Source: JBFWUW01 sp050247075 (GTDB taxonomy: Bacteria; Planctomycetota; Planctomycetia; Pirellulales; JBFWUW01). Taken from it: a stretch of 64,000 nucleotides of DNA. Where the stretch lies: contig JBFWUW010000016.1 of assembly GCA_050247075.1 (NCBI GenBank), forward strand, positions 1 through 64,000, given 5' to 3'. The position numbers and the translations under genes are program-made. The notes beneath the pieces were generated by a model. That model was not told the origin of the DNA and did not search any database. It was given only the letters and a program-made list of their open reading frames with translations. Shown one piece after another: positions 42,132 to 50,555 of this stretch. The stretch's first letter is position 1; each line of letters begins with the position of its first letter.

Positions 42132-43965
42132 GTCCCTGCGTTGGCGATTGCAGATGTGGCATGCCTGGGTGCTGCTAGCCGTGCTGAGCGTCTTTGGCAT
42201 TCTCGTTTACGATCTGTTGTGGCGCTCGCGGCTGCAACAGATCGACTCTGAGCTGGACCGCTCGGCCGGCGTTATTATGACCCGCCTGCGGTGGCTGCTG
42301 CCTTGGCCGGGCAACGGCTACCGGCCGCCCGGCGGAAACCGTGGCGGAGGCAACCAGCCCGGCACCGGCCGACGGGCGACAGCCACCAATGACGGCGATG
42401 ATCGGCGAGAGCCCGCCGACGACGAGAACGAACCAGCCAATTCGCGAAGCGACGAATCAGCAAAAGAACCGGACGAAGCATTCCCATCCGACTCCGTCGT
42501 GGAATCCTCGGAAGGAGACATTGCGACGACGGAACAACCCGGCGCTTCCTCGGAAACCGCGACGGCAACCGTGGCCCCCGCGGACGATACCAGCACGCCA
42601 GCGCCCCCCCCAAGTGGACAGCGCTCGCGACGGTTCCCGTTTCCGACAGCGGGCGGCAATACCGCCGGCCAGCGCGGTAGTATCCCGCGGAACGGTGAGA
42701 ATCGGCGATTTGGCGGAGGAGGTGCGACGGAGGAGGGCAAGACGCGGCTGTGGCTGCCCGAGGAATTCTTGCAATTGTTTGAAAGCCAGGACGAATCGCG
42801 GCTGTACTTTGTGATTTGGGACCACTTTGGCAAGGTGGTGCTCAAGTCGGACGGCGCTCCCGATGTCGAGTACCCCAATTTGCATATCACCCCTCCCGAT
42901 TTTCTGCCGCAACGTCAGGTCCGTTCGCGCGGCAATCTGCGCGAAGTCGTCCACGTCTCGCGATATGACATGGACGTATTAATCGGGCGCTCTTTGCGGC
43001 ACGACCTGGCGGCGCAGAGGACTTCCGGCCTGTTTATCGCGCTGGCCGGTTTAGGCGTGTTGGCGGGCGGCCTTGTCGGCGGCTGGTGGCTGGGCCTGCG
43101 GGCGGTGCGTCCCATTGCGGCCATGACTGCCACGGCCGCGGCCATTTCCGCCCAGAACCTGGATGAACGCATCGACGCGAGTGAGACCGACGACGAACTG
43201 GGTCAGTTGGCAACCGTGCTCAACAGCACCTTCGACCGGTTGCAATCCGCCTTCGAGCAGCAAGGCCGCTTCACCGCCGATGCCTCGCACGAGTTGCGCA
43301 CGCCCTTGTCTGTGATCTTGGCACATACGGAACTGGCTCTCTCCCGGCCGCGGGCGGGTGCCGAGTACGCCGATGCCTTGGCCGCTTGCCAGCGTGCGGC
43401 CGGGCGGATGAAGACGCTGCTGGACGGTCTGCTGACGCTGGCCCGGTTCGATGCGGGCCAGGGAATATTGGAAAAAGAAAACATCGACTTGGAGGATATC
43501 GCGCTGGAAGGGGTGGAACTGGTGCGGCCGTTGGCCGAGGAACGCGGCATCACCATTCAGGCCGCCACGCAGCCGGTCGAACTGGCGGGCGACCGCAAGC
43601 GGTTGTCGCAGGTGTTGACCAATTTGCTCACCAACGCCATACGCTACAACCACGACGCAGGCCGCATTGAAGTTGGCGTGCGCTATGAAGGGGGCTTTGC
43701 CCTGGCTAGCGTCTCCAACACAGGACAAGGCATCGACGCGGAACATCTGCCGCATATTTTTGAGCGGTTTTATCGGGCCGACGCCGCCCGCACCGATGGA
43801 GGGAGCGGCCTGGGGCTGTCGATCTGCAAGACCATTGTCGAAGCGCACGGCGGCAGCATCACCGTCCGCAGCCAGCCCGGCCAAGGGACGACGTTTGAAG
43901 TGCGGCTGCCTGGCGCGGCGGCCAGCGTGGAACCGGCGCCCATTCTGGCGGAAGAGGCCGTTTAA
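42124..43965 (+). CDS. Sensor histidine kinase with disordered sensor region
   Basis: A 613-residue membrane histidine kinase. TM1 is about 12-33; residues 62-205 are low-complexity (Pro, Gly, Ser, Thr, Asp, Glu, Arg), unlike a folded sensor; a small folded part (206-290) precedes TM2 (about 301-325). HAMP follows, then the dimerisation box FTADASHELRTPLSV (H389), NLLTNAIRYN, GQGIDAEHLPHIFERFYR and GSGLGLSICKTIVEAHGG. All catalytic boxes are intact. It is co-transcribed and overlaps with its response regulator. Confidence 0.93.
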   Translation: MVKSLRWRLQMWHAWVLLAVLSVFGILVYDLLWRSRLQQIDSELDRSAGVIMTRLRWLLPWPGNGYRPPGGNRGGGNQPGTGRRATATNDGDDRREPADDENEPANSRSDESAKEPDEAFPSDSVVESSEGDIATTEQPGASSETATATVAPADDTSTPAPPPSGQRSRRFPFPTAGGNTAGQRGSIPRNGENRRFGGGGATEEGKTRLWLPEEFLQLFESQDESRLYFVIWDHFGKVVLKSDGAPDVEYPNLHITPPDFLPQRQVRSRGNLREVVHVSRYDMDVLIGRSLRHDLAAQRTSGLFIALAGLGVLAGGLVGGWWLGLRAVRPIAAMTATAAAISAQNLDERIDASETDDELGQLATVLNSTFDRLQSAFEQQGRFTADASHELRTPLSVILAHTELALSRPRAGAEYADALAACQRAAGRMKTLLDGLLTLARFDAGQGILEKENIDLEDIALEGVELVRPLAEERGITIQAATQPVELAGDRKRLSQVLTNLLTNAIRYNHDAGRIEVGVRYEGGFALASVSNTGQGIDAEHLPHIFERFYRADAARTDGGSGLGLSICKTIVEAHGGSITVRSQPGQGTTFEVRLPGAAASVEPAPILAEEAV

Positions 43966-43973
43966 GCGACGAT

Positions 43974-44000
43974 CGCGGCATGGCTCCCGCCTTGTCGGCT
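43974..44000 (+). repeat. Dispersed GCGGCATGGCTCCCGCC repeat
   Basis: Copy of the repeat at 22846-22865, in the convergent gap between the histidine kinase and the Gfo/Idh/MocA gene. The stem is imperfect here (CATGG with CCTTG). Confidence 0.5.
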
Positions 44001-44104
44001 GGAACCTCGCGCGATTGATCCATGCCGATTGGCCTTGCCCGGAATGGCCGGCCCATCCTCACTGCGAGCCAGCGAAGCAGGGGCTTAGCGGCTACGTCAA
44101 TTGG

Positions 44105-45244
44105 CTAGCCCATGACTTCTTCCAGCTTGACCAGGCGGCTGCGTTCTTGCAGGGATTTGGCACCGGCGTGGACGATGGCCGTGACTTCCAAAATCTCTTG
44201 ATGCGGGGCCGGCTCCTTGCCGGTCAGCAGCATCTGCCGAAATGTCGCCGCCATGCGGAACATTTCATAGTGATGGCCGTAGGCAAAGTCGTCGGCGATC
44301 GATGGCGTGAACGAATACATTTTCTTCTTGAAATAGACATCGGTGCGGTTGTACTCAAACCGTTCATACGGCTGCCCGTACCACACGTGGCAAGGGTAGC
44401 GGTCGGCATAGGTGATGCTGCCGTGGCAGGTATCTTTGTAGGCGTACAGGCTAACGGCATCGACACCCGCCCCCATCAGCGTCATCACGGTCCAGACCGG
44501 GTGTTGGCCGTAGATCATCCAGCCGTCCAACGCATAACGGCTGTGGAGCCGGGCCGAGACATGCTCGATCTCGCCGAACTCGCCAGCCTCGCGCATGCGG
44601 AGGGCCGCTTCCATGCCAAATTCGTGGCGGAAGATGCTGCCCGACATCAGCGGCGCGTTATGCTGTTGGGCGAACTCCAAAATCTTTCGCGTGCCGGCCA
44701 CCGTGCCGCCAATTGGCTTGTCGCAAAACGTCGGCAGGCCCTTGGCCAGCGCCGGAGCCAGCAAATCGAAGTGATCCTCTCCATAGCCCGACGCATCTCC
44801 CAGCCAAATGGCATCGACCTCCTCGGCCATTTTCTCCAGGTTGTCGGCGACTTGCACGCCGGTAAAGACCTCGGCAAATGGCACGGCCACGCTGGGGTCG
44901 GCGTCGTAGTAATGCGTGATCGTGGTGTCGGGAAAGGGCAACTGGTCGAAGTTATAGGCCGGGTTGCGGTAAACCTTGCGAAAACTGTCGTAGGCCTGCG
45001 GGTAGTGCTTTTGATAGGCGTCGAAATCGCAAGTGGGATGAAGATACTGGGCGAAGTGCCAGGTGTGGCCGTTCCTCGGCTGCGGCTTGCCGCGGATGCT
45101 GGCCGAGATGACGCCAATCCGGAACGTCTTGGCGGGCGGTGCTTCTTGCTGGGCCAACGCGGTCGAAGCCAAGGCAGTTCCGGCGGCCGCGGTTCCGGCA
45201 AAGGTCAATAAATCGCGGCGAGTGAGATTGGCGGGAGGTTGCAT
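44105..45244 (-). CDS. Exported Gfo/Idh/MocA family oxidoreductase (second)
   Basis: A 379-residue oxidoreductase-fold protein. The Tat leader is NLTRRDLLTFAGTAAAGTALASTALA. The Rossmann segment TFRIGVISASIRGKPQ is atypical: the usual GxGxxG is reduced. The lysine motif reads CDKPIGGTVAGTRKIL. A conserved C-terminal domain follows. It is shorter than the first oxidoreductase, and the cofactor site may be altered. The gene lies 53 bases after the MFS gene on the same strand, so transport and oxidation may be coupled. Substrate unknown. Confidence 0.82.
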   Translation of the reverse strand: MQPPANLTRRDLLTFAGTAAAGTALASTALAQQEAPPAKTFRIGVISASIRGKPQPRNGHTWHFAQYLHPTCDFDAYQKHYPQAYDSFRKVYRNPAYNFDQLPFPDTTITHYYDADPSVAVPFAEVFTGVQVADNLEKMAEEVDAIWLGDASGYGEDHFDLLAPALAKGLPTFCDKPIGGTVAGTRKILEFAQQHNAPLMSGSIFRHEFGMEAALRMREAGEFGEIEHVSARLHSRYALDGWMIYGQHPVWTVMTLMGAGVDAVSLYAYKDTCHGSITYADRYPCHVWYGQPYERFEYNRTDVYFKKKMYSFTPSIADDFAYGHHYEMFRMAATFRQMLLTGKEPAPHQEILEVTAIVHAGAKSLQERSRLVKLEEVMG

Positions 45245-45297
45245 GGAGGTGTGGGCTCAGGATGAAAACGTCCGGCAAGGGAAAAGGCCTGGCACGC

Positions 45298-46644
45298 TCA
45301 GGCTGCGTCGGCGGTCGGTTTTTTCGGTGGATAAAAGGCTACCACCAAGAGTGCCGCGGCCAGAACCGCCAGGCCGGCCGGTACCAAGAATAGCTTTTGA
45401 AAGACCATGCCTTTCTCGCCCGCGGCGATCAAATCGCCGATCTTGAAGACATCGTCAAACAGCCAGGGGCAAACGAAGTTGGCAACAAGTCCGCCCAGGC
45501 CCAAAATCATCAGATTGAACAGGCCTTGTGCGCTGGTGCGGGCATCCTTGGGAAAGTACTCATCGACGAAGATATAGACCGTGGCGAAGAAGAAGGCGTA
45601 GCAAACACCGTGCAGGATGTTGATGCCTACAATCAGCCACATGTAGTCGGGCGTGCCACAGAAGGCGAACACGCCAAACCGCACGGCATGTCCCAAGATG
45701 CCAATGGTCATGGTGAGCTTCATGCCCAGCCGCTTGAGAAACAGACCCAGCACGGCCATGGTGAGGATCTCGGCCACCTGGCCAACGCTCATCACCGGCG
45801 TGACCCAGTTGCCGGGGATGCCGACCGTGGGCAGAAAACGGCCCGTCCAGTTGAAGTAACAGTTATGGACAAAGGCGTCGATGAAAGTCACCAGCCACAG
45901 AATCAGCACGAAAGGATGGGCCAGCAGCCTCATCGCCTCCAACCAGGCCAGGCTCTTTTCGGCACTGACATTGGGCTTGGGGGGCGTGTGGGGCAGAATC
46001 AGGCTAAATCCGGCCAGCAGCAGCGAGGCGATGCCCGCCACCACATAGGTCCAAGCGGTGGCGTTCTGCATGGCTTGGCCTTCCAGCGGGCTGGCCAACA
46101 CGGCATCGAGCCAGGCTTTGGCACCGGTGGCGTCGGCCGCGCGAACCTTGGCCCAATCGACCAACAGGAATACCGGCGGCCAGGCGGCGGCAATCCAACC
46201 GATCGTCCCGCCCATGCGGACGATGCCAAACTCCTGCTGGGCGTCCTTCATGCTGGCAAAGGCAATGGCGTTGGTGATGGAGATCGTCGGCACGTAGAAG
46301 ATGCAGTGGACCAACATCAGCGAGAAGAACAGCCAGAAACAGGCGCTGGGGGGCATGCCCGCGGACGCGATGTTGGCCGGCGTGACCCAGGCCAGCGCCA
46401 AGATGCTGGCTCCGCCGATCAGATGGCTGATGGCCAAAAAACGTTCAGCCGCGAAGTAGCGGTCGGCAAACTGGTTGCTGAAGAACATTGCCAGAATGGC
46501 CGCCGCCGGGAATGCATTCAAGATCAGCGACTGCTGCAGGGAGTTAAAGCCCAAGCTCGGCAGATAGCCAAAGATCAGCGGCAGCCAGGCCCCCCAGATG
46601 AAAAACTCCAGGAACATCATGGCGAACAGCTTCGTGCGGATCAT
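45298..46644 (-). CDS. MFS transporter, nucleoside:H+ symporter type
   Basis: A 448-residue MFS protein with 12 predicted helices, similar in pattern to the NupG/XapB nucleoside:proton symporter group and widespread in planctomycetes: MIRTKLFAMMFLEFFIWGAWLPLIFGYL, FSNQFADRYFAAERFLAISHLIGG, EFGIVRMGGTIGWIAAAWP, and DEYFPKDARTSAQGLFNLMILGLG. The natural substrate could instead be a sugar; only biochemical data would tell. It is first in a two-gene run with the second oxidoreductase. Confidence 0.85.
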   Translation of the reverse strand: MIRTKLFAMMFLEFFIWGAWLPLIFGYLPSLGFNSLQQSLILNAFPAAAILAMFFSNQFADRYFAAERFLAISHLIGGASILALAWVTPANIASAGMPPSACFWLFFSLMLVHCIFYVPTISITNAIAFASMKDAQQEFGIVRMGGTIGWIAAAWPPVFLLVDWAKVRAADATGAKAWLDAVLASPLEGQAMQNATAWTYVVAGIASLLLAGFSLILPHTPPKPNVSAEKSLAWLEAMRLLAHPFVLILWLVTFIDAFVHNCYFNWTGRFLPTVGIPGNWVTPVMSVGQVAEILTMAVLGLFLKRLGMKLTMTIGILGHAVRFGVFAFCGTPDYMWLIVGINILHGVCYAFFFATVYIFVDEYFPKDARTSAQGLFNLMILGLGGLVANFVCPWLFDDVFKIGDLIAAGEKGMVFQKLFLVPAGLAVLAAALLVVAFYPPKKPTADAA

Positions 46645-47083
46645 TTTCGGTACCGGTGGGGAACGGAAGTTGCAAGGATGATATCACCGACCGCAGTGCC
46701 CCACGGCATAACGCCGCTTGCGGTGGTAGCAAAGCCGCCAACGTATCCGCCGGTGGCGGTCAAAACAAGCTGCGAAGAGCGAAAACGGCACTGGCCACCA
46801 AAAAGCCAGGACCGGGCGTGGAACGGCCATCTTGTGGTTTCGCAACGGCCAGTGTGGTTCGTAGCGATACAGTTGGCTGGCAAAATGGCACAGTCTGTCG
46901 GCCCGCGTTAGCTACAAGCGGAAACGGACCGTCATGCTAGCAGAGGGTCAACCCCCTTGTCGGCAAGAACTTCTGGCGACTTGAAGAAATTCCCTGCAAA
47001 TAGTGTGAACAAGGCACATCAATTGCTCGTATGTTGGTTATCACAAGCAGGGGTTTACAACTTAGCTTCACGGAGGAGCCGAC
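46645..47083. other. Intergenic region before csrA
   Basis: 439 bases between the divergent MFS and csrA genes. The open frames here are shadow-like. No repeat or hairpin of note was seen. A csrA promoter could not be assigned with confidence. Confidence 0.4.
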
Positions 47084-47299
47084 ATGTTGGTACTCAGCAG
47101 AAAAGTTGGTGAGAAGATCTACATCAATGATGACATCGCCGTGACCGTCGTCCGCATCGACGGTAACCGCGTGGCGATCGGTTTTGAGGCTCCTGGCGAA
47201 GTCCGCATCATGCGTTCGGAACTGATGCCGGTCGAGCAGGATTTTTCTGAAGAGCCGGCTTTCAGCAGTATGTCCGCCTATTCCGCCGCGGGGGTTTGA
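47084..47299 (+). CDS. csrA: Carbon storage regulator (translational regulator)
   Basis: A 71-residue CsrA/RsmA protein, an RNA-binding homodimer that blocks or alters translation at GGA motifs in leaders. MLVLSRKVGEKIYINDDIAVTVVRI, then GNRVAIGFEAPGEVRIMRSEL, with the RNA-contact residues L4 and R44 present. GGAGGAG lies at good spacing before the ATG. The C-terminal 20 residues (EQDFSEEPAFSSM...) extend past the usual core. No sRNA antagonist or FliW gene is seen nearby. Confidence 0.95.
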   Translation: MLVLSRKVGEKIYINDDIAVTVVRIDGNRVAIGFEAPGEVRIMRSELMPVEQDFSEEPAFSSMSAYSAAGV

Positions 47300-47331
47300 A
47301 CCACTTGCTGGTGAGCTGTCTTTCCACACAT

Positions 47332-47390
47332 GCCCGATGCCCAATGGCGAGTAAGTTCTTGCTCCATCCATTGCACATCGGGCTGTTTTT
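47332..47390 (+). terminator. Rho-independent terminator of csrA
   Basis: Arms 47332-47347 (GCCCGATGCCCAATGG) and 47368-47383 pair at 14 of 16 positions with a 20-base loop, followed by TG and five T. Confidence 0.8.
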
Positions 47391-47412
47391 GCGCCGATGA
47401 GCCAGGCCATGC

Positions 47413-47437
47413 CATCGGCGATGGCATCGCCTCCTAC
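47413..47437 (+). repeat. Dispersed repeat, ATCGGCGA...TCGCCTCCTACA type (copy 3)
   Basis: CATCGGCGATGGCATCGCC followed by TCCTACA. The CTA at 47434-47436 is the complement of the surE stop codon, so this repeat supplies the TAG of surE. Other copies are at 11563-11590 and 37544-37568. Confidence 0.55.
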
Positions 47438-48129
47438 AACATTAATCGCGTGATCGCGATCCGCCCGCTAAAACAGACATCCACATCGTGCCCCGCGGTG
47501 CGCTGCCGCTGGTGGTAATTGCCCCGATAGTGCAGCAGGCCTTCGTGCAGTTCAAAGGCGACCGGCATGGCGTTGCCGTCGAGCGGGCAATCCACGATAT
47601 CTGGAAATGGCGCGCCGGGTTCGCAGTGGGGCAGATTGACATTCCAATACGTTCCGACAGCCGGGCGTTTTTCCGTGGCCTGGCTGAAGATGCGTTGCAG
47701 TACGATAGCCGCCCAATTTGCCGCTTGCCCCCAGTCAATGTTTTGGCTGCGGCGTACGTAGTGCGAAATGGCAATCGCCGGCTTGCCCAAGAAGGCCGCC
47801 TCCCGCGCGGCGGCCACCGTGCCTGACATGTAGACATCGGCCCCCAAATTGCCCCCTTCGTTAATGCCGGCCACCACCCAGTCGATATCGTCCGCCACAT
47901 GCGTAAGCCCCACCCGCGTACAGTCGGCCGGAGTGCCATCCAGCATGAACCGCCGCGGGCCTGCTTCCGTCAGCCGCAACGGCCGGTGAGTCGTCGCCTG
48001 GTGGCCACAGCCCGAGAAATGTTTGTCGGGCGCGACGGTAACGGCCTGGCCAAAGCCTTGCACGGCCCGTTCGAGTGCCGTCAACCCAGGTGCGTGGATG
48101 CCATCATCGTTGACGAGCAGCAGGTTCAT
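47434..48129 (-). CDS. surE: 5'/3'-nucleotidase SurE
   Basis: SurE is a metal-dependent nucleoside monophosphatase. The 231-residue protein contains LLVNDDGIHAPGL (catalytic D8, D9), VAPDKHFSGCGH (S39), DGTPADCTRVGL, and VVAGINEGGNLGADVYMSGTVAAAREAAFLG, matching the family in order. The stop codon TAG lies inside a dispersed repeat (47413-47437). It is downstream of the vWA gene on the same strand, with a 73-base gap. Confidence 0.93.
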   Translation of the reverse strand: MNLLLVNDDGIHAPGLTALERAVQGFGQAVTVAPDKHFSGCGHQATTHRPLRLTEAGPRRFMLDGTPADCTRVGLTHVADDIDWVVAGINEGGNLGADVYMSGTVAAAREAAFLGKPAIAISHYVRRSQNIDWGQAANWAAIVLQRIFSQATEKRPAVGTYWNVNLPHCEPGAPFPDIVDCPLDGNAMPVAFELHEGLLHYRGNYHQRQRTAGHDVDVCFSGRIAITRLML

Positions 48130-48202
48130 GCAGTCCTGGAATCGGCGAAAGGGCTGGTGGCAAATGCCGAGTCACCGCATGCAACAACAAACCGCGCCCG
48201 GC

Positions 48203-50518
48203 CTACAGCTTGGGCAGGCTGACACCACCGCCACCCGCGCCGGCGGCAGGCGCGGCAACGGCCGGAGGAGGGCGCGGAATGACGGACGACTCGATCCGCA
48301 GCCCCAAAGGATATTCGAGTTCCCACTGGGCGAGAAGTGCCCACGGTGTGCTGGGGTTTTCCTCGATACAGCGATTGAGCAGCCGGCCGGCCTGCTCCGC
48401 CCGCTGCCGAGATCCTTGGGAGATAAATTCCTCGGCGGGGCGGAGGACCACATGGTTGGTTTCCGAGTTTTGCCCAGCGCCGTTGCGAACCAACTGGCAG
48501 GCCAGCAGATACTCTTGGTAGCGGACACTGTTCGCCAGCAGCCGGCCGCGGGTGAGGTCGTACCAGGCGCGCCAGCGGCGTGAATCTTCTTCCTCGTAGA
48601 GTGCCTCGTAATCGGTCTGGCCGTCGAAGTCGGCCAGACCCTGTTCGATTATTCGCAGCGCGGCGGCCGCGCGGCGTTCCTCGGCCGGCAGTGATTCCGC
48701 TAGCATGTCGCGAAACCGTGTGGGCGGCAAATAGACGGCCGACATGCCAAACGGGTACCGCATGGCGCCAGCGCCAAAAAAGCCCATCGTCGGGGGATGA
48801 GAGAAGGCTTCGTGGTAGGTCCGCATGACAGCGGTCGAGACGGCCTGGCGCAGCGGTTGTGATTGGGTCTCTTGCAGATAATGTTCCGCCGCGTTGTAGT
48901 CGGGCAGGTAGTCGCGCAGCTTGTGCAGATCAAAGGGGCCGCGGTCCGCGGGACGGTCGAGCAAGGTGAACGAGCCGCCCGTTTGCAGTGCCAGCCGCGT
49001 CAAAGCGTAAGGGCCAAAACCGGATAGCAGCCGCTCGCGATGGGGACCGCCAAAGCCTTGCACCCCCTGGGCCACCACGGCCCCGTTTTTCTGCCAGGCA
49101 TTGAACAAGCTGGCGTGCCAATAGGGAATCATCAAGCGCTCAGGCAGCGAGGTATCGGGCCCGCGCTTGACCGGCAGCAAAAAGCTGAAGCCCGAGGCGG
49201 GGTCGGTATATTGGTGCGAACCGCGTTCGCTGCCCAATACGGACGACGGACCCACGACCGTCACCACGACGCGCTGCTCGCGACAAAGTCGGATGGTTTG
49301 CTCCAGCCGCAAAATGTCGTCACCCGATTCGTCGGTCCAGACGACGATGAGCATGTCGTCTTTCCAACGGCCGCGATACTTGTGGACGCACTGTTCCACG
49401 GCGGTCATCACGTTTTCCAGCCCCGATTCGTCGATTGGCACGTTGTTGACCGCGCGGACGATTTTGCCGTTGAAGTGCGTCGGCTTGACCAACTCTTTCG
49501 TTTGATTGCCAAAGGCGACGACGGCATTGCTGAATACGGTTTGGGTCTTTTTGTCGCGGATGCCGATGCCTTGGTAGAACGGCTCGAGCCGCTGGGCGAT
49601 TTGCCGACGGTCATCGACCAGGCTGATCGAGGCGTCCAACAGCCAGACGACCAGCAAGTTGCCCTCCGCCAGTCGGCCGTCGATATCGCCCAAAATGCCG
49701 GCCACCGCTTCGTCCACGCCATCGGCCGCGGCCACTCCCCCTTCGCGCGCCGAACGGGGCGGAATAAAAGGCGACTCGGTCCCCAAGTCGCCCGTTTTCA
49801 TGCCGCGCAGCATATCGCGAGAGCTGGTGGCAACATCGCTGGCGGCCATCTCCGCCAGGTCGATATTCAGCGGTGGCAGATCTGCAAGCGGCGCATGAAA
49901 CGAAGAAGCACTGGCCGTGGCCGTCAGGGCGTTGGCCTCTGTACTTGTGGCTGGTATGGCTGCCGTAGCCGAGGAGAGTTCCTCGGGGGAGAGTTTGCTG
50001 GCGCTGTCAAGGACCACGTTCACCTCGCCAGGCGAAGCGACCATCATGGGGACCAGCCACAGGCCCAGCACCAACAGCAAGGCCGCATGCGCCACCAACG
50101 ACACCGACCAGGGAGCGGCCAAACGACGGGCAATGCGCTGCCAGTGGGTAGCCGTGGTTGGCGGTTCGGCCCAGTCTACATCGGGCAAAGCGCAATTAGG
50201 CGAGGCTGCCTGTATCGGAGTAGCAGTGTGGAAACTTACGGTCGCAGTTTCGGCTGCCGCGGTCGGTTGGGAATTTGATGGTGCAACAGTGGCGTTGGCA
50301 CTTGATCGCGATTCTTTGTCCGCGATTACTCGACCTGGTAGCGAATCCGTCGGAAACAGTCCGGGTACGTTCCCAGCTTCCACCCATTCTCCATCGGCAC
50401 CGTGGCGCACGCGCGTGGCGGTTTGTAGACGCCCGGCCATGGCTTCGCGCCGCAGCCCGGCCGCCGAGAGCGGCCCTAGCGTGCGGCCGGCGACTTCGAC
50501 GTACCAGGTCTCGGGCAT
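48203..50518 (-). CDS. GYF_2 / vWA-domain membrane protein
   Basis: A 771-residue protein. ATG 50518 is supported by a GAGG upstream and by the GYF_2-like start WYVEVAGRTLGPLSAAGLRREAMAGRLQ. A Ser/Thr/Ala-rich linker leads to one transmembrane helix (SLVAHAALLLVLGLWLVPMMV, about 139-159). A von Willebrand A domain begins near residue 285: NLLVVWLLDASISLVDDRR retains a DxSxS MIDAS motif, and VVWTDESGDDILRLEQ gives the later Asp. A long helical tail ends in a Pro/Ala/Gly-rich stretch. The vWA part probably lies outside the membrane. It is 37 bases downstream of the DUF1501 gene, in the same direction. Confidence 0.75.
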   Translation of the reverse strand: MPETWYVEVAGRTLGPLSAAGLRREAMAGRLQTATRVRHGADGEWVEAGNVPGLFPTDSLPGRVIADKESRSSANATVAPSNSQPTAAAETATVSFHTATPIQAASPNCALPDVDWAEPPTTATHWQRIARRLAAPWSVSLVAHAALLLVLGLWLVPMMVASPGEVNVVLDSASKLSPEELSSATAAIPATSTEANALTATASASSFHAPLADLPPLNIDLAEMAASDVATSSRDMLRGMKTGDLGTESPFIPPRSAREGGVAAADGVDEAVAGILGDIDGRLAEGNLLVVWLLDASISLVDDRRQIAQRLEPFYQGIGIRDKKTQTVFSNAVVAFGNQTKELVKPTHFNGKIVRAVNNVPIDESGLENVMTAVEQCVHKYRGRWKDDMLIVVWTDESGDDILRLEQTIRLCREQRVVVTVVGPSSVLGSERGSHQYTDPASGFSFLLPVKRGPDTSLPERLMIPYWHASLFNAWQKNGAVVAQGVQGFGGPHRERLLSGFGPYALTRLALQTGGSFTLLDRPADRGPFDLHKLRDYLPDYNAAEHYLQETQSQPLRQAVSTAVMRTYHEAFSHPPTMGFFGAGAMRYPFGMSAVYLPPTRFRDMLAESLPAEERRAAAALRIIEQGLADFDGQTDYEALYEEEDSRRWRAWYDLTRGRLLANSVRYQEYLLACQLVRNGAGQNSETNHVVLRPAEEFISQGSRQRAEQAGRLLNRCIEENPSTPWALLAQWELEYPLGLRIESSVIPRPPPAVAAPAAGAGGGGVSLPKL

Positions 50519-50555
50519 GGGCGCACCTCGTGCGCGGGGGGATGAAGAGGCACTG

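Noticed and set aside
43667..45211. Plus-strand open frame opposite the second oxidoreductase
   Set aside because: No motif; the minus strand has a Tat leader and an oxidoreductase fold.
45397..46911. Plus-strand open frame of 504 codons opposite the second MFS gene
   Set aside because: Hydrophilic shadow of a 12-helix membrane protein.
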